A program made the position numbers and the translations under genes. A stretch of DNA of 9,260 nucleotides, taken from Zongyangia gallinarum (GTDB taxonomy: Bacteria; Bacillota; Clostridia; Oscillospirales; Ruminococcaceae). Of the stretch, positions 1 through 5,964 are shown piece by piece. Numbering within the stretch: the first letter of the stretch is position 1; each line of letters begins with the position of its first letter. The notes beneath the pieces are model-generated. The model saw only the letters and a list, made by a program, of their open reading frames with translations. It did no database searches and had not been told where the DNA came from. Location of the stretch: NCBI GenBank assembly GCA_904419315.1, contig CAJFQY010000048.1, positions 1-9,260 on the forward strand, in the 5' to 3' direction.

Positions 1-1
1 C

Positions 2-613
2 GGTTCCATGTACCGACGAACCACTTGGTCTAAAAAGGGCAAGAAAAAAGTTGTCTGGCGTTGCATCAGCCGCCTTGAGTTCGGCACGAAGTATTGCCAC
101 CACTCTCCGACCCTATCCGAGGACGCATTACATCAGGCAATTCTCCAGTGCGTTCAAACCGTGGCCGGTGACAAAGATGATATCATGCAAAACCTCCGGG
201 ATGTCCAAGAGAACATTATCCTCTTTTCCGGGAGCCAAGTCACTCCTCAATCACTGGAAAAGCTAATCAACAAGCTGGAGCAGGAAATGTCCGCCTTAGT
301 CAAGATCGTAGCACAAGGCGGTGACAGCGACTTCTACGCTGCCAAGCTTCGGCAGCTTTCAGAACAGAAGATGGATCTCACCAGCCAGCTGCAGGAAATC
401 CAAAAGAAAAAGATGGAGAATCAAGCTCTGGAATACCAATACCAGCAGGCTCTCATTTATATCAACAACGAAGAAAACATGAACCTCACCGAATTTAACG
501 ATGACTTCATCAGAAGGATCATCGAACAAGTGACCGTACTCTCTGCCTCCCAAATAAGGATCCGGTTTGTCGGAGGGTATGAACTGGATGCCACCATGCC
601 GTTGCAAAAATAG
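2..613 (+). CDS. Large serine recombinase, C-terminal part (5' end outside window)
   Basis: The reading frame is open from the left edge, so this is the 3' part of a longer gene; the ATG at 8 is internal and not the start. The visible protein begins with what looks like the second half of a zinc-ribbon DNA-binding domain (Gly-Ser, RRTTW, then WRC about 17 residues on and a further Cys in GTKYCHH). A long charged helical region follows (about residues 75-150, rich in Lys/Glu/Gln with hydrophobic spacing), as in the coiled coil that controls excision in large serine recombinases. The end, with FNDDFIRRIIEQV and a short beta-rich tail, is typical of the family. Such enzymes integrate and excise phages or conjugative transposons. 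The catalytic serine domain would lie left of the window, so activity cannot be judged. The gene ends 17 bases before an assembly gap flanked by an inverted repeat. Confidence 0.85.
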   Translation, partial: GSMYRRTTWSKKGKKKVVWRCISRLEFGTKYCHHSPTLSEDALHQAILQCVQTVAGDKDDIMQNLRDVQENIILFSGSQVTPQSLEKLINKLEQEMSALVKIVAQGGDSDFYAAKLRQLSEQKMDLTSQLQEIQKKKMENQALEYQYQQALIYINNEENMNLTEFNDDFIRRIIEQVTVLSASQIRIRFVGGYELDATMPLQK

Positions 614-615
614 GT

Positions 616-728
616 TGCCTGCAAGAAGTGNNNNNNNNNNNNNNNNNNNNNNNNNNNNNNNNNNNNNNNNNNNNNNNNNNNNNNNNNNNNNNNNNNNNNG
701 TGGATATCGGCGGCACTTCTTGCAGGCA
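616..728. repeat. Perfect 15-bp inverted repeat flanking the assembly gap
   Basis: The left arm is TGCCTGCAAGAAGTG (616-630) and the right arm CACTTCTTGCAGGCA (714-728); they are exact reverse complements. The stem may continue into the gap, because the unpaired 700-713 stretch would pair with missing bases. It could be the recombinase's terminator (AGCTTTTA follows the right arm), a recombination or attachment structure, or the hairpin that broke the assembly. Confidence 0.75.
631..699. other. Assembly gap (69 N)
   Basis: This is an unbroken run of N, so nothing can be read here. The true length may differ from 69. Continuity between the recombinase and the downstream operon therefore rests on scaffolding rather than on sequence. 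Confidence 0.99.
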
Positions 729-757
729 GCTTTTAGTACATATAGAGAATAACCCGC

Positions 758-786
758 TTCCAAACTTGCAGAATTTCTGCTATAAT
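758..786 (+). promoter_or_regulatory. Candidate promoter of the ABC-3C operon
   Basis: A perfect TATAAT lies at 781-786 with TG one base upstream (TGcTATAAT), an extended -10 box. At a 17-nt spacing the -35 would be TTCCAA (758-763), which is weak. Transcription would start near 793, giving a leader of about 75 nt before the ATG at 866. Confidence 0.65.
768..780. promoter_or_regulatory. Candidate operator: 13-bp palindrome in the promoter spacer
   Basis: GCAGAA-T-TTCTGC is a perfect dyad. It fills the second half of the promoter spacer and directly abuts TATAAT, a place where a bound repressor would block polymerase. No dedicated regulator gene is visible in the window. The middle component's winged-helix-like segment is a speculative candidate ligand. 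Confidence 0.35.
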
Positions 787-865
787 GAAAATGGATAAAT
801 GTATGAAATGGAAAACGCTTTGAGAGAAATGACTTAGAGAGCTTGCAGAGAAGGGGGATTTAAGC

Positions 866-1075
866 ATGAAGGTTCAGAATCCCCCTCAAATAGGAGATAA
901 ATTTTTTTTGTTCCATCGTGAAGTAATCGTTATAAAGACATATTTGACATTTCATCTTGTCAGAGTTCGATATTTAAACGAAACTACCGATTTTTGTATA
1001 GATTATCACGCCTTATCTTCCCAGCCTGACTATACAAATTCAATTGGAATAAGCAAACTACGAGGTGGGTTATAA
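866..1075 (+). CDS. Small 69-aa protein, first gene of the ABC-3C operon, possible SH3-like barrel
   Basis: I do not recognise a named family. The 69 residues have no membrane segment or signal peptide. Alternating hydrophobic residues (GDKFFLF, REVIVIKTYL, LVRVRYL, FCIDYHAL) suggest four to five beta strands, as in small SH3-like or Tudor-like barrels; this fold is inferred from the pattern only. The start is supported by AAGGGGGA about 8 nt upstream. The stop overlaps the next ATG in TAATG, so translation is coupled to the nuclease-like gene, and its place directly after the promoter makes it part of the same unit. It may be an adaptor, an inhibitor of the effector, or a sensor. Its AT-rich base use matches the next three genes. 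Confidence 0.8.
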   Translation: MKVQNPPQIGDKFFLFHREVIVIKTYLTFHLVRVRYLNETTDFCIDYHALSSQPDYTNSIGISKLRGGL

Positions 1076-2031
1076 TGAGCGACATTATGACATTTATCGA
1101 AGGATATATGACTGGAAATGCGTGGGAAGAACTCTGCGTAAAATGTTATCGCCTAAGATATCAAAAAGAGCATTATACGGCTATCCCTGCTGTGCAAGGC
1201 GGAGATGCTGGTATTGAAGGATTTACTCAAAACGGAATAGTACACCAATGTTATTGTCCAGAACGTGTATATTCAGACAATGATCTTTATGCTCATCAAA
1301 GAGATAAATTAACTGCAGATATCGAAAAATTAATGGCTAATGGGGATCGACTAAAAAGATTAGGAGTTCCTCCTATTGTTGAATGGCATTTTAATATTCC
1401 TGAATATAAAGATCCGAGAATTCTTAGTCATGCACAATCCAAGCAGCAAGAAGTGCTAACTGCCAAAAAGAAAAATCCTATCTTGTTTGCCCATATATCC
1501 GATGATTTTAAAATACTTGTTAAAATTGCAGAAGATTTTGAACCAGAAATTAGCAGGATTATTCGTACAAATCTTACTGATATGAAACTTAATTTTGCTG
1601 TTCAACATCTAGAAAACCCTGATTGGTCAAAATGTGATTCCCAAAAAGTCGCTAATATACGTCGCAAAGTAGGAGCAGTGATGCACGTAGACGAAAAAGA
1701 TCCTGATTTAAACGATGTAGTTAATATTTATATCGATTACTACATAGCTGGACTGGAAATCATGAATGACCTACAACTTCATTTTCCGGAAATTTATGAG
1801 GAACTCTATAAATTAGAGCAAAGTTATAAAAGAGAGGTTTCATTAAAAACTCGGATGAATACTGACCGGCAATTAAATCAAAGATTATTTAATAACATCC
1901 TCGACGAGTTTCAAGAAAAACTCGAAAAAGATTTTTCCAAAATGCTGACACAAGCTTCAGTCGTAGAATTAAAACAAGATTTAGTTGCAAGTTGGTTAGC
2001 TGATTGTTCTATGGAATTCAGGAGTGTATGA
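1075..2031 (+). CDS. ABC-3C effector: restriction-endonuclease-like N-terminus plus C-terminal partner-binding region
   Basis: The 318-aa soluble protein is the likely effector of the system. Residues 14-63 look like a PD-(D/E)XK nuclease core of the Mrr type: an N-terminal helix with Glu18 (GNAWEEL), a GGDAGIEGF loop with Asp44, then a strand ending in HQCYCPE (Gln58-Cys-Tyr60). In classic Mrr-like enzymes the third motif is (E/Q)xK; here Tyr stands at the Lys position, so the enzyme may be inactive, use a shifted Lys (for example Lys78) or be a variant subtype. Residues about 180-318 are helical and end in ASWLADCSMEF, resembling the C-terminal domain that recruits ABC-3C effectors to their ATPase. 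The start shares one base with the upstream stop; the next gene begins 3 bases after the end. Assignment relies on motif memory and context; no profile search was possible. Confidence 0.75.
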   Translation: MSDIMTFIEGYMTGNAWEELCVKCYRLRYQKEHYTAIPAVQGGDAGIEGFTQNGIVHQCYCPERVYSDNDLYAHQRDKLTADIEKLMANGDRLKRLGVPPIVEWHFNIPEYKDPRILSHAQSKQQEVLTAKKKNPILFAHISDDFKILVKIAEDFEPEISRIIRTNLTDMKLNFAVQHLENPDWSKCDSQKVANIRRKVGAVMHVDEKDPDLNDVVNIYIDYYIAGLEIMNDLQLHFPEIYEELYKLEQSYKREVSLKTRMNTDRQLNQRLFNNILDEFQEKLEKDFSKMLTQASVVELKQDLVASWLADCSMEFRSV

Positions 2032-2034
2032 CTA

Positions 2035-2517
2035 ATGGTGAATCAGTTCCCTTTACAAGGTGATATAGTTTTTGATGCAAAACCAGATGCGGTACCTTAT
2101 AACTATCGGATAAGTTATAAGGTTTCTCAGCTATGTCTTATTATGTACATATGTGGATGGGGAACATCTTGCTCACTAATTAAACTTCATATGATTTCCT
2201 TTGCATTATTATCACGAAAGAATATGGATAATCTAATAGAGTTTTCTGATAAGATGAATGAATCAGTGGTAGTTAGATTTGATCCGGCAGTAAATAGAGC
2301 ACTTACATACGCAGTAGCTTATGGCTTTGTCGTACAACAACAAAACGGAAATTATAAATTAACAGACCAAGGAAAAAGGTTTGCAGAACGAATCAAATTG
2401 GCCGGTGACCTAATGGTGACTGAAATTAGAGAACTTACAGATTTGTCAAAAAGACTCACTGAAACAAGGATTAAGGAACTTACTGAAATTTGGAGGGACA
2501 GACATGCTGAGAATTAA
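2035..2517 (+). CDS. ABC-three-component middle component (MC), winged-helix-like
   Basis: The 160-aa protein sits between the effector and the ATPase, where ABC-3C systems carry their middle component. A hydrophobic, helical first half (KVSQLCLIMYIC, LIKLHMISFALLS) is followed by FDPAVNRALTYAVAYGFVVQQQNGNYKLTDQGKRFAERI (quoted in parts: FDPAVNRALTYA; GNYKLTDQGKRF). That is a helix, a short beta hairpin and LTxxGxxF, typical of a winged helix-turn-helix. The last 40 residues are a charged helix. By analogy with kleisin-bound winged-helix partners of SMC proteins, it may bridge the ATPase and the effector; this is inference. The start follows AGGAG at 2020-2024. Its 3' end overlaps the ATPase gene by 14 bases, indicating tight coupling. 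Confidence 0.75.
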   Translation: MVNQFPLQGDIVFDAKPDAVPYNYRISYKVSQLCLIMYICGWGTSCSLIKLHMISFALLSRKNMDNLIEFSDKMNESVVVRFDPAVNRALTYAVAYGFVVQQQNGNYKLTDQGKRFAERIKLAGDLMVTEIRELTDLSKRLTETRIKELTEIWRDRHAEN

Positions 2518-4567
2518 TAGACTGCGTGTTGAAATTAATACTGCAAACGGCATGTATGGAATAGATGAGTCTTTTAAAAAAGGGCTGAATTTTGTGGCAA
2601 GCAAGGAGAACACTTGCGGAAAAAGTTCTATACTTGCAGCTATATATTACTGTCTTGGACTTGAGCAGATATTGGGTGGTGTTGCCGGCATTGGTGGTAA
2701 GGTATTAACATCCGCTTTTAAAAATGCAATTGATGACAATGGAAAGTCGTGGAGCGTTACAGAATCTGGAGCCTACCTTGAAATCAGTAATGGTTTTGAA
2801 GAAATAACCATTTATAGAAATATTAAAGCAGAAAATAAAAACAACAGACTTATTACTGTGTATTTTAGCAAATATGATCTAATTGGAAACCCAAAAATCC
2901 AGTCGGAAGATTTTTATGTGAATATTCAACATGCAGCCACGAGTCAGCGGGGGTTTCATGCATTTTTAGAGGACTTTTTGCACTTGAATCTTCCTTTGGT
3001 TCGCACGTCAGATGGTAGTGAAAGAAAACTGTATTTACAAATCGTTTTTTCTGCCATGTTTATTGAGCAAAAACATGGCTGGTCTGATATTTTGTCAGGA
3101 ATGCCTATATTTGGTATTAAAGAATCGAAAAAGCGAGTGGTCGAATACATACTTGGCCTCGACACTTTTAAAATTGAAAAAGAACGAGATCGTCTAAATA
3201 TTATAAAAACGGAAATTGAAAATGAGTGGGAACAGCTTATAAAGGAAATTAAGCGACATGCTTATTCCGAATCCTGTGATATCGTTAATATTCCTATGCA
3301 TCCCCATGTTCTTTCGGACAAAGATCTATCACGTATTGCTATTCTAACAATTGAAAAAACTACTATAGAAGAAAAAAGTAATCAATTAAAAATTGAATAT
3401 GATTCACTACGCCAATTAAAGCCGCGTGTGACTGACAATTTCGATGCTTTAAATACAGAACTTTCAGAAACAGAAGAAGCCATCCTAAAATTCGAAGAGA
3501 TTTTACGTCAACTAATGCAGAAATTATCTGGACTTAACGAAGTGATTCATCGGTTGACTACAGATCTCCAGCTTATTTGTGCTGATATTAGAAATAATGA
3601 GGATGCAGCCAGATTACAAAAGTTTGGTTCAGAAGTTAGTAAAGGGCAGATAAGTGCAAATATTTGCCCGACGTGCAAACAACAAATTCAAGATAATCTC
3701 TTAGAAGCTAATCCTTGTAACGGCTTTATGAGCATTGAGGAAAATATACGACATTTGAAGGCGCAAAAAAGCATGTTAGAATTTTCTCTCCATAGCCGCC
3801 AGAATACTCGTGATATGCTACAAAAAGAAAGGGAGAGTTATGAAAGCAGATTATTAACTCTACGCCGATTAGCCCAAACTCTTCGGTCAGATCTTTTTAC
3901 AACAACAGATACTGAAGCATCTGAAGCTATAATTTTAAAAAAGATAGAAATATCGAGACAAATTGAGCAGTTATCAAATTTACAAGGCATGTTTCGTACG
4001 TTTCTTGAAAAATTAAGTGAGTTGTCGGAAAAGTGGAAAGATTACTTAGAGCAAAAAAGTCGTTTGCCTAAGAAAGGTGTTTCTGAAACAGACAAGAAAA
4101 AAATAACTCTATTGAAATCTCATTTTATTGATAATCTGCGGAGATATCACTATAGTAGCTTATCAAGTTTTGATGGAATAGAAATATCAGAGGAATCTTT
4201 GCTTCCGACTATTGATGGGTTTGATATGAAATTTGATTCATCTGCAAGTGATGGCATCAGAACAATTTGGGCTTTTACATTGGCTCTTTTACAAGTTTCG
4301 ATTGAAACAGACGGAAATCATCCTGGAGTTATCATTTTTGATGAACCCGCTCAACAAAGCATAGTTTCAGAAGATATGAACAGCTTCATTTGTTCCGTAT
4401 CTGAAGTTAGTTCCCAAAGCCAAATTATCATGGCAATTACACTTAATAGTCACGAACTCATTAATATAATAGATGAGTTGGATAATAACATATACCACAA
4501 GCTGGAGATTACAGATAAGGCATTTAAGCGATTTGAAAAAAGAAATTCTGAGGAAGAGTCGGGATAA
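2504..4567 (+). CDS. SMC/Rad50-like ABC ATPase with zinc hook (ABC-3C ATPase)
   Basis: The 687-aa protein has the split-ATPase layout of SMC/Rad50 proteins. The N-terminal lobe holds a P-loop, ASKENTCGKSS (Gly39-Lys40-Ser41), in which the usual first Gly is Lys34. A Q-loop-like FIEQKHGW lies at 186-193. Two long coiled-coil arms (about 205-385 and 395-535) flank CPTC (Cys388, Cys391), a Rad50-type zinc hook that would join two molecules through one zinc ion. The C-terminal lobe carries a signature-like SASDGIR (580-586), Walker B GVIIFDEP with Asp613-Glu614, a D-loop-like AQQS, and ITLNSHE with His650 as a likely switch His. The DEPxQQ form and the divergent signature fit ABC-3C ATPases better than true Rad50. 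It probably senses a DNA or nucleoprotein state and gates the effector. GGAGGG at 2492-2497 supports this start. Confidence 0.9.
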   Translation: MLRINRLRVEINTANGMYGIDESFKKGLNFVASKENTCGKSSILAAIYYCLGLEQILGGVAGIGGKVLTSAFKNAIDDNGKSWSVTESGAYLEISNGFEEITIYRNIKAENKNNRLITVYFSKYDLIGNPKIQSEDFYVNIQHAATSQRGFHAFLEDFLHLNLPLVRTSDGSERKLYLQIVFSAMFIEQKHGWSDILSGMPIFGIKESKKRVVEYILGLDTFKIEKERDRLNIIKTEIENEWEQLIKEIKRHAYSESCDIVNIPMHPHVLSDKDLSRIAILTIEKTTIEEKSNQLKIEYDSLRQLKPRVTDNFDALNTELSETEEAILKFEEILRQLMQKLSGLNEVIHRLTTDLQLICADIRNNEDAARLQKFGSEVSKGQISANICPTCKQQIQDNLLEANPCNGFMSIEENIRHLKAQKSMLEFSLHSRQNTRDMLQKERESYESRLLTLRRLAQTLRSDLFTTTDTEASEAIILKKIEISRQIEQLSNLQGMFRTFLEKLSELSEKWKDYLEQKSRLPKKGVSETDKKKITLLKSHFIDNLRRYHYSSLSSFDGIEISEESLLPTIDGFDMKFDSSASDGIRTIWAFTLALLQVSIETDGNHPGVIIFDEPAQQSIVSEDMNSFICSVSEVSSQSQIIMAITLNSHELINIIDELDNNIYHKLEITDKAFKRFEKRNSEEESG

Positions 4568-4613
4568 ACAGCTTGTAAGGGGCATCTAAAGTGTCCACCC
4601 CTTCCACCAGACT

Positions 4614-4650
4614 GAATCCAGACGCAATTTGCGTCTGGATTCTTTTCTTT
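4614..4650 (+). terminator. Terminator of the ABC-3C operon
   Basis: A perfect 12-bp stem (GAATCCAGACGC 4614-4625, GCGTCTGGATTC 4631-4642) with a 5-nt loop is followed by TTTTCTTT. It lies 46 bases after the ATPase stop, so it closes the operon. It is also the first sequence after the AT-rich island. Confidence 0.85.
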
Positions 4651-4684
4651 TATCAGCCTTTTTTGACAAAGAACGGTACCTATC

Positions 4685-4727
4685 CCAAACAGGCCCAGCC
4701 CCAATTTACGGGGCCGGGCCTGTTTGG
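4685..4727 (-). terminator. Terminator of the PPOX-fold gene
   Basis: The 18-bp arms (4685-4702 and 4710-4727) around a 7-nt loop pair fully on the minus strand if one G-U is counted; on the plus strand the same position is an A-C mismatch. This points to selection for the minus-strand transcript, whose gene ends 10 bases before the hairpin. The T-tract is weak. Confidence 0.65.
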
Positions 4728-4737
4728 CTATGATGGA

Positions 4738-5130
4738 TCAGAAGGTAATAGTGCGGGGCGCCTCGGTAAAGGAGGAGAAGGTTGCCGTCCCCTTCTCCAA
4801 AGCGAAAATTTGGGTATTCCCATCTCCAGCCTGATACATGCTCTGTAGGGATGGGTAGGCGGCGAGCATATGCTCCTGTGCTTCCAAGCGGGGGTCCTCC
4901 ACCGCTATGGCAGCCACACGGAGCCACCGCTCTCCGTCAAAGGCACAGATTTCCACCTTGGGATTTTGCTGGATCTGCTTGGATACATCCTTCACCTTGC
5001 CGGTCTGAATGGTAAGCCGGCCGTCGAAGAGATCAATGGTGCCAAAGGGCCGTACCCTCGGTTGATTCCCCTCCACGGTGGCAAGATAATAGGTTCCGCA
5101 CTTTTTAAGAAAATCATAAATTTCCTGCAT
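4738..5130 (-). CDS. Pyridoxamine 5'-phosphate oxidase (PPOX)-fold flavin-binding protein
   Basis: The 130-aa protein has the split-barrel layout of small FMN- or F420-binding PPOX-family proteins. The N-terminal helix (IYDFLKKCGTYYLATV) leads into QPRVRPFG (23-30) and LTIQTGKVKDVSKQI (39-53), which in this family contact the flavin phosphate. The middle has KVEICAFDGERWLRVAA (58-74) and the end a beta strand (FSSFTEAPRTITF). Length is normal for the small clostridial members, whose substrates are mostly unknown; some reduce nitro compounds or bind haem. AAGGAGG lies about 8 nt upstream of the ATG. It is monocistronic, with its own promoter and terminator. Its GC content is far above that of the island to its left, so it probably belongs to the host chromosome. 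Confidence 0.85.
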   Translation of the reverse strand: MQEIYDFLKKCGTYYLATVEGNQPRVRPFGTIDLFDGRLTIQTGKVKDVSKQIQQNPKVEICAFDGERWLRVAAIAVEDPRLEAQEHMLAAYPSLQSMYQAGDGNTQIFALEKGTATFSSFTEAPRTITF

Positions 5131-5162
5131 GGCAAAGGCCTCCTTTGTAATTTCTTATATTA

Positions 5163-5192
5163 ATTATATCATATCAAATGACAACGAACGAA
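5163..5192 (-). promoter_or_regulatory. Promoter of the PPOX-fold gene
   Basis: Read on the minus strand, TGaTATAAT is an extended -10 (TATAAT at 5163-5168). A weak -35, TTCGTT (5187-5192), lies 18 nt upstream. The leader to the ATG at 5130 would be about 27 nt. The area is markedly AT-rich compared with the flanking genes. Confidence 0.6.
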
Positions 5193-5290
5193 GGATTTTC
5201 TCTGATTTCCTTTTAGGATGATAGACCGAAGGGGGAAGATGGATTGCCGGAGACCGGTCCACAAAATTTGGAAGGAGTTCCCGGACAGAT

Positions 5291-5323
5291 AAAAACGCCG
5301 CCGGCTTATGCCTGCGGCGTTTT
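5291..5323 (-). terminator. Terminator of the [2Fe-2S] protein gene
   Basis: The arms 5292-5305 and 5310-5323 form a 14-bp stem with one internal mismatch and a 4-nt loop. On the minus strand the stem is followed by a run of T. It starts about 10 bases after the TAA of the minus-strand gene and separates it from the PPOX-fold gene downstream. The A and T runs on both sides could let it act in both directions. Confidence 0.75.
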
Positions 5324-5333
5324 CTACATGAAT

Positions 5334-5537
5334 TTAAGCCAGAATCTCCGAGATGGTGCGCATGATCTCGTCATGACAACCTCCACACCCTGTGGAACAG
5401 TGGGTAATCTTCTGGACGTCGGCAAAAGCTTCTTCTACCTGGGAGAAGGACTTGCTCTGATGCAAAGCTCGCTCTACATCGGCGTAAGTAACCTTTTTGC
5501 AGTGGCAGATCTCATAATTTTCTTTCATTTTACTCAT
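5334..5537 (-). CDS. BFD-like [2Fe-2S]-binding protein
   Basis: The 67-aa protein matches the BFD (bacterioferritin-associated ferredoxin-like) [2Fe-2S] fold. Cys11-His-Cys13 near the N-terminus and Cys51-Gly-Gly-Cys54 in CSTGCGGC form the expected CxC...CxxC cluster ligands, separated by helices. Cys47 is an extra cysteine just before the second pair. Stand-alone copies are common in Clostridia and may carry electrons or regulate iron or redox enzymes; no partner is evident here. AGGAGAG lies about 9 nt before the chosen ATG (5537); a second Met three codons later (5528) is less well placed. A strong promoter lies about 130 nt upstream and a terminator follows directly, so the gene is transcribed alone. 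Confidence 0.85.
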   Translation of the reverse strand: MSKMKENYEICHCKKVTYADVERALHQSKSFSQVEEAFADVQKITHCSTGCGGCHDEIMRTISEILA

Positions 5538-5672
5538 AGCGCTCTCTCCTTATTTCACCGAAAACGGACAAAAGCATTCCAGCAGGCGGCTTCTACACAA
5601 AAACATTTTCAGAAGCGGGAACCTTGAGCCAGATGCAAAGTGACAGAAAGCTTGATTCCTACACTTTTATTT

Positions 5673-5701
5673 ATTATAGCACACCCCAGTTGATCTGACA
5701 A
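5673..5701 (-). promoter_or_regulatory. Strong promoter of the [2Fe-2S] protein gene
   Basis: On the minus strand TTGTCA (5696-5701, five of six consensus bases) lies 17 nt from a perfect TATAAT (5673-5678). Transcription would start near 5666, leaving a leader of roughly 130 nt before the ATG, unusually long for a 67-aa protein. Confidence 0.75.
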
Positions 5702-5878
5702 GGTAGGCAATAGAGAGGACAGAAGGCGTGGCGTTGACATGGAATTTTAATCCCTGCTTTCAAGAAGACACACCTAGCGGTGGCATCCGTTTTTTGCGCT
5801 CTGTCGGTTTTCTCGGAGTGCTGGAAGTGGCTGTCAGCCAACGAAAGAAAATGATGGAAAAACCCGCCGTTCCTTCTA

Positions 5879-5907
5879 TTGACTTCGGATATGGGACAGG
5901 ATATACT
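5879..5907 (+). promoter_or_regulatory. Promoter of the HAD-DegV operon
   Basis: TTGACT (5879-5884) and TATACT (5902-5907) are five-of-six matches to the sigma-A boxes, with an exact 17-nt spacer. The start point would fall near 5914. This puts the GGAG before the ATG at 5920 at or outside the transcript's 5' end and supports the ATG at 5965 as the true start. Confidence 0.75.
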
Positions 5908-5964
5908 TAGGGAGACGCGATGATGGCCCGCCGCAGGGATGGAGGCCAGAGAGGAAGGAACTGG

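Larger units (their letters stand above)
5538..5964. other. Gene-free divergent intergenic region
   Basis: No convincing protein gene lies in these 427 bases. It holds the minus-strand promoter of the [2Fe-2S] gene (5673-5701), that gene's long 5' untranslated leader (about 5538-5666), and the plus-strand HAD promoter (5879-5907). I see no recognisable structure in 5702-5878, nor a riboswitch fold I can name in the leader. Confidence 0.6.

Noticed and set aside
791..823. Ten-codon leader peptide frame (MDKCMKWKTL) after the ABC-3C promoter
   Set aside because: It has no ribosome binding site, and its ATG falls at the predicted transcription start; there is no paired attenuator hairpin.
2504..4567. 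ATPase as genuine SbcC/Rad50
   Set aside because: It is much shorter than SbcC, has no SbcD nuclease partner beside it, and its divergent signature and neighbours fit ABC-3C instead.
5728..5910. Plus-strand 60-codon open frame between the [2Fe-2S] and HAD genes
   Set aside because: It has no good ribosome site, contains the HAD promoter within its 3' end, and its composition looks like no known protein.
5920..5964. N-terminal extension of the HAD hydrolase starting at 5920
   Set aside because: It adds 15 Arg/Gly-rich residues before the first beta strand, and its ribosome site would lie at or upstream of the predicted transcript start.
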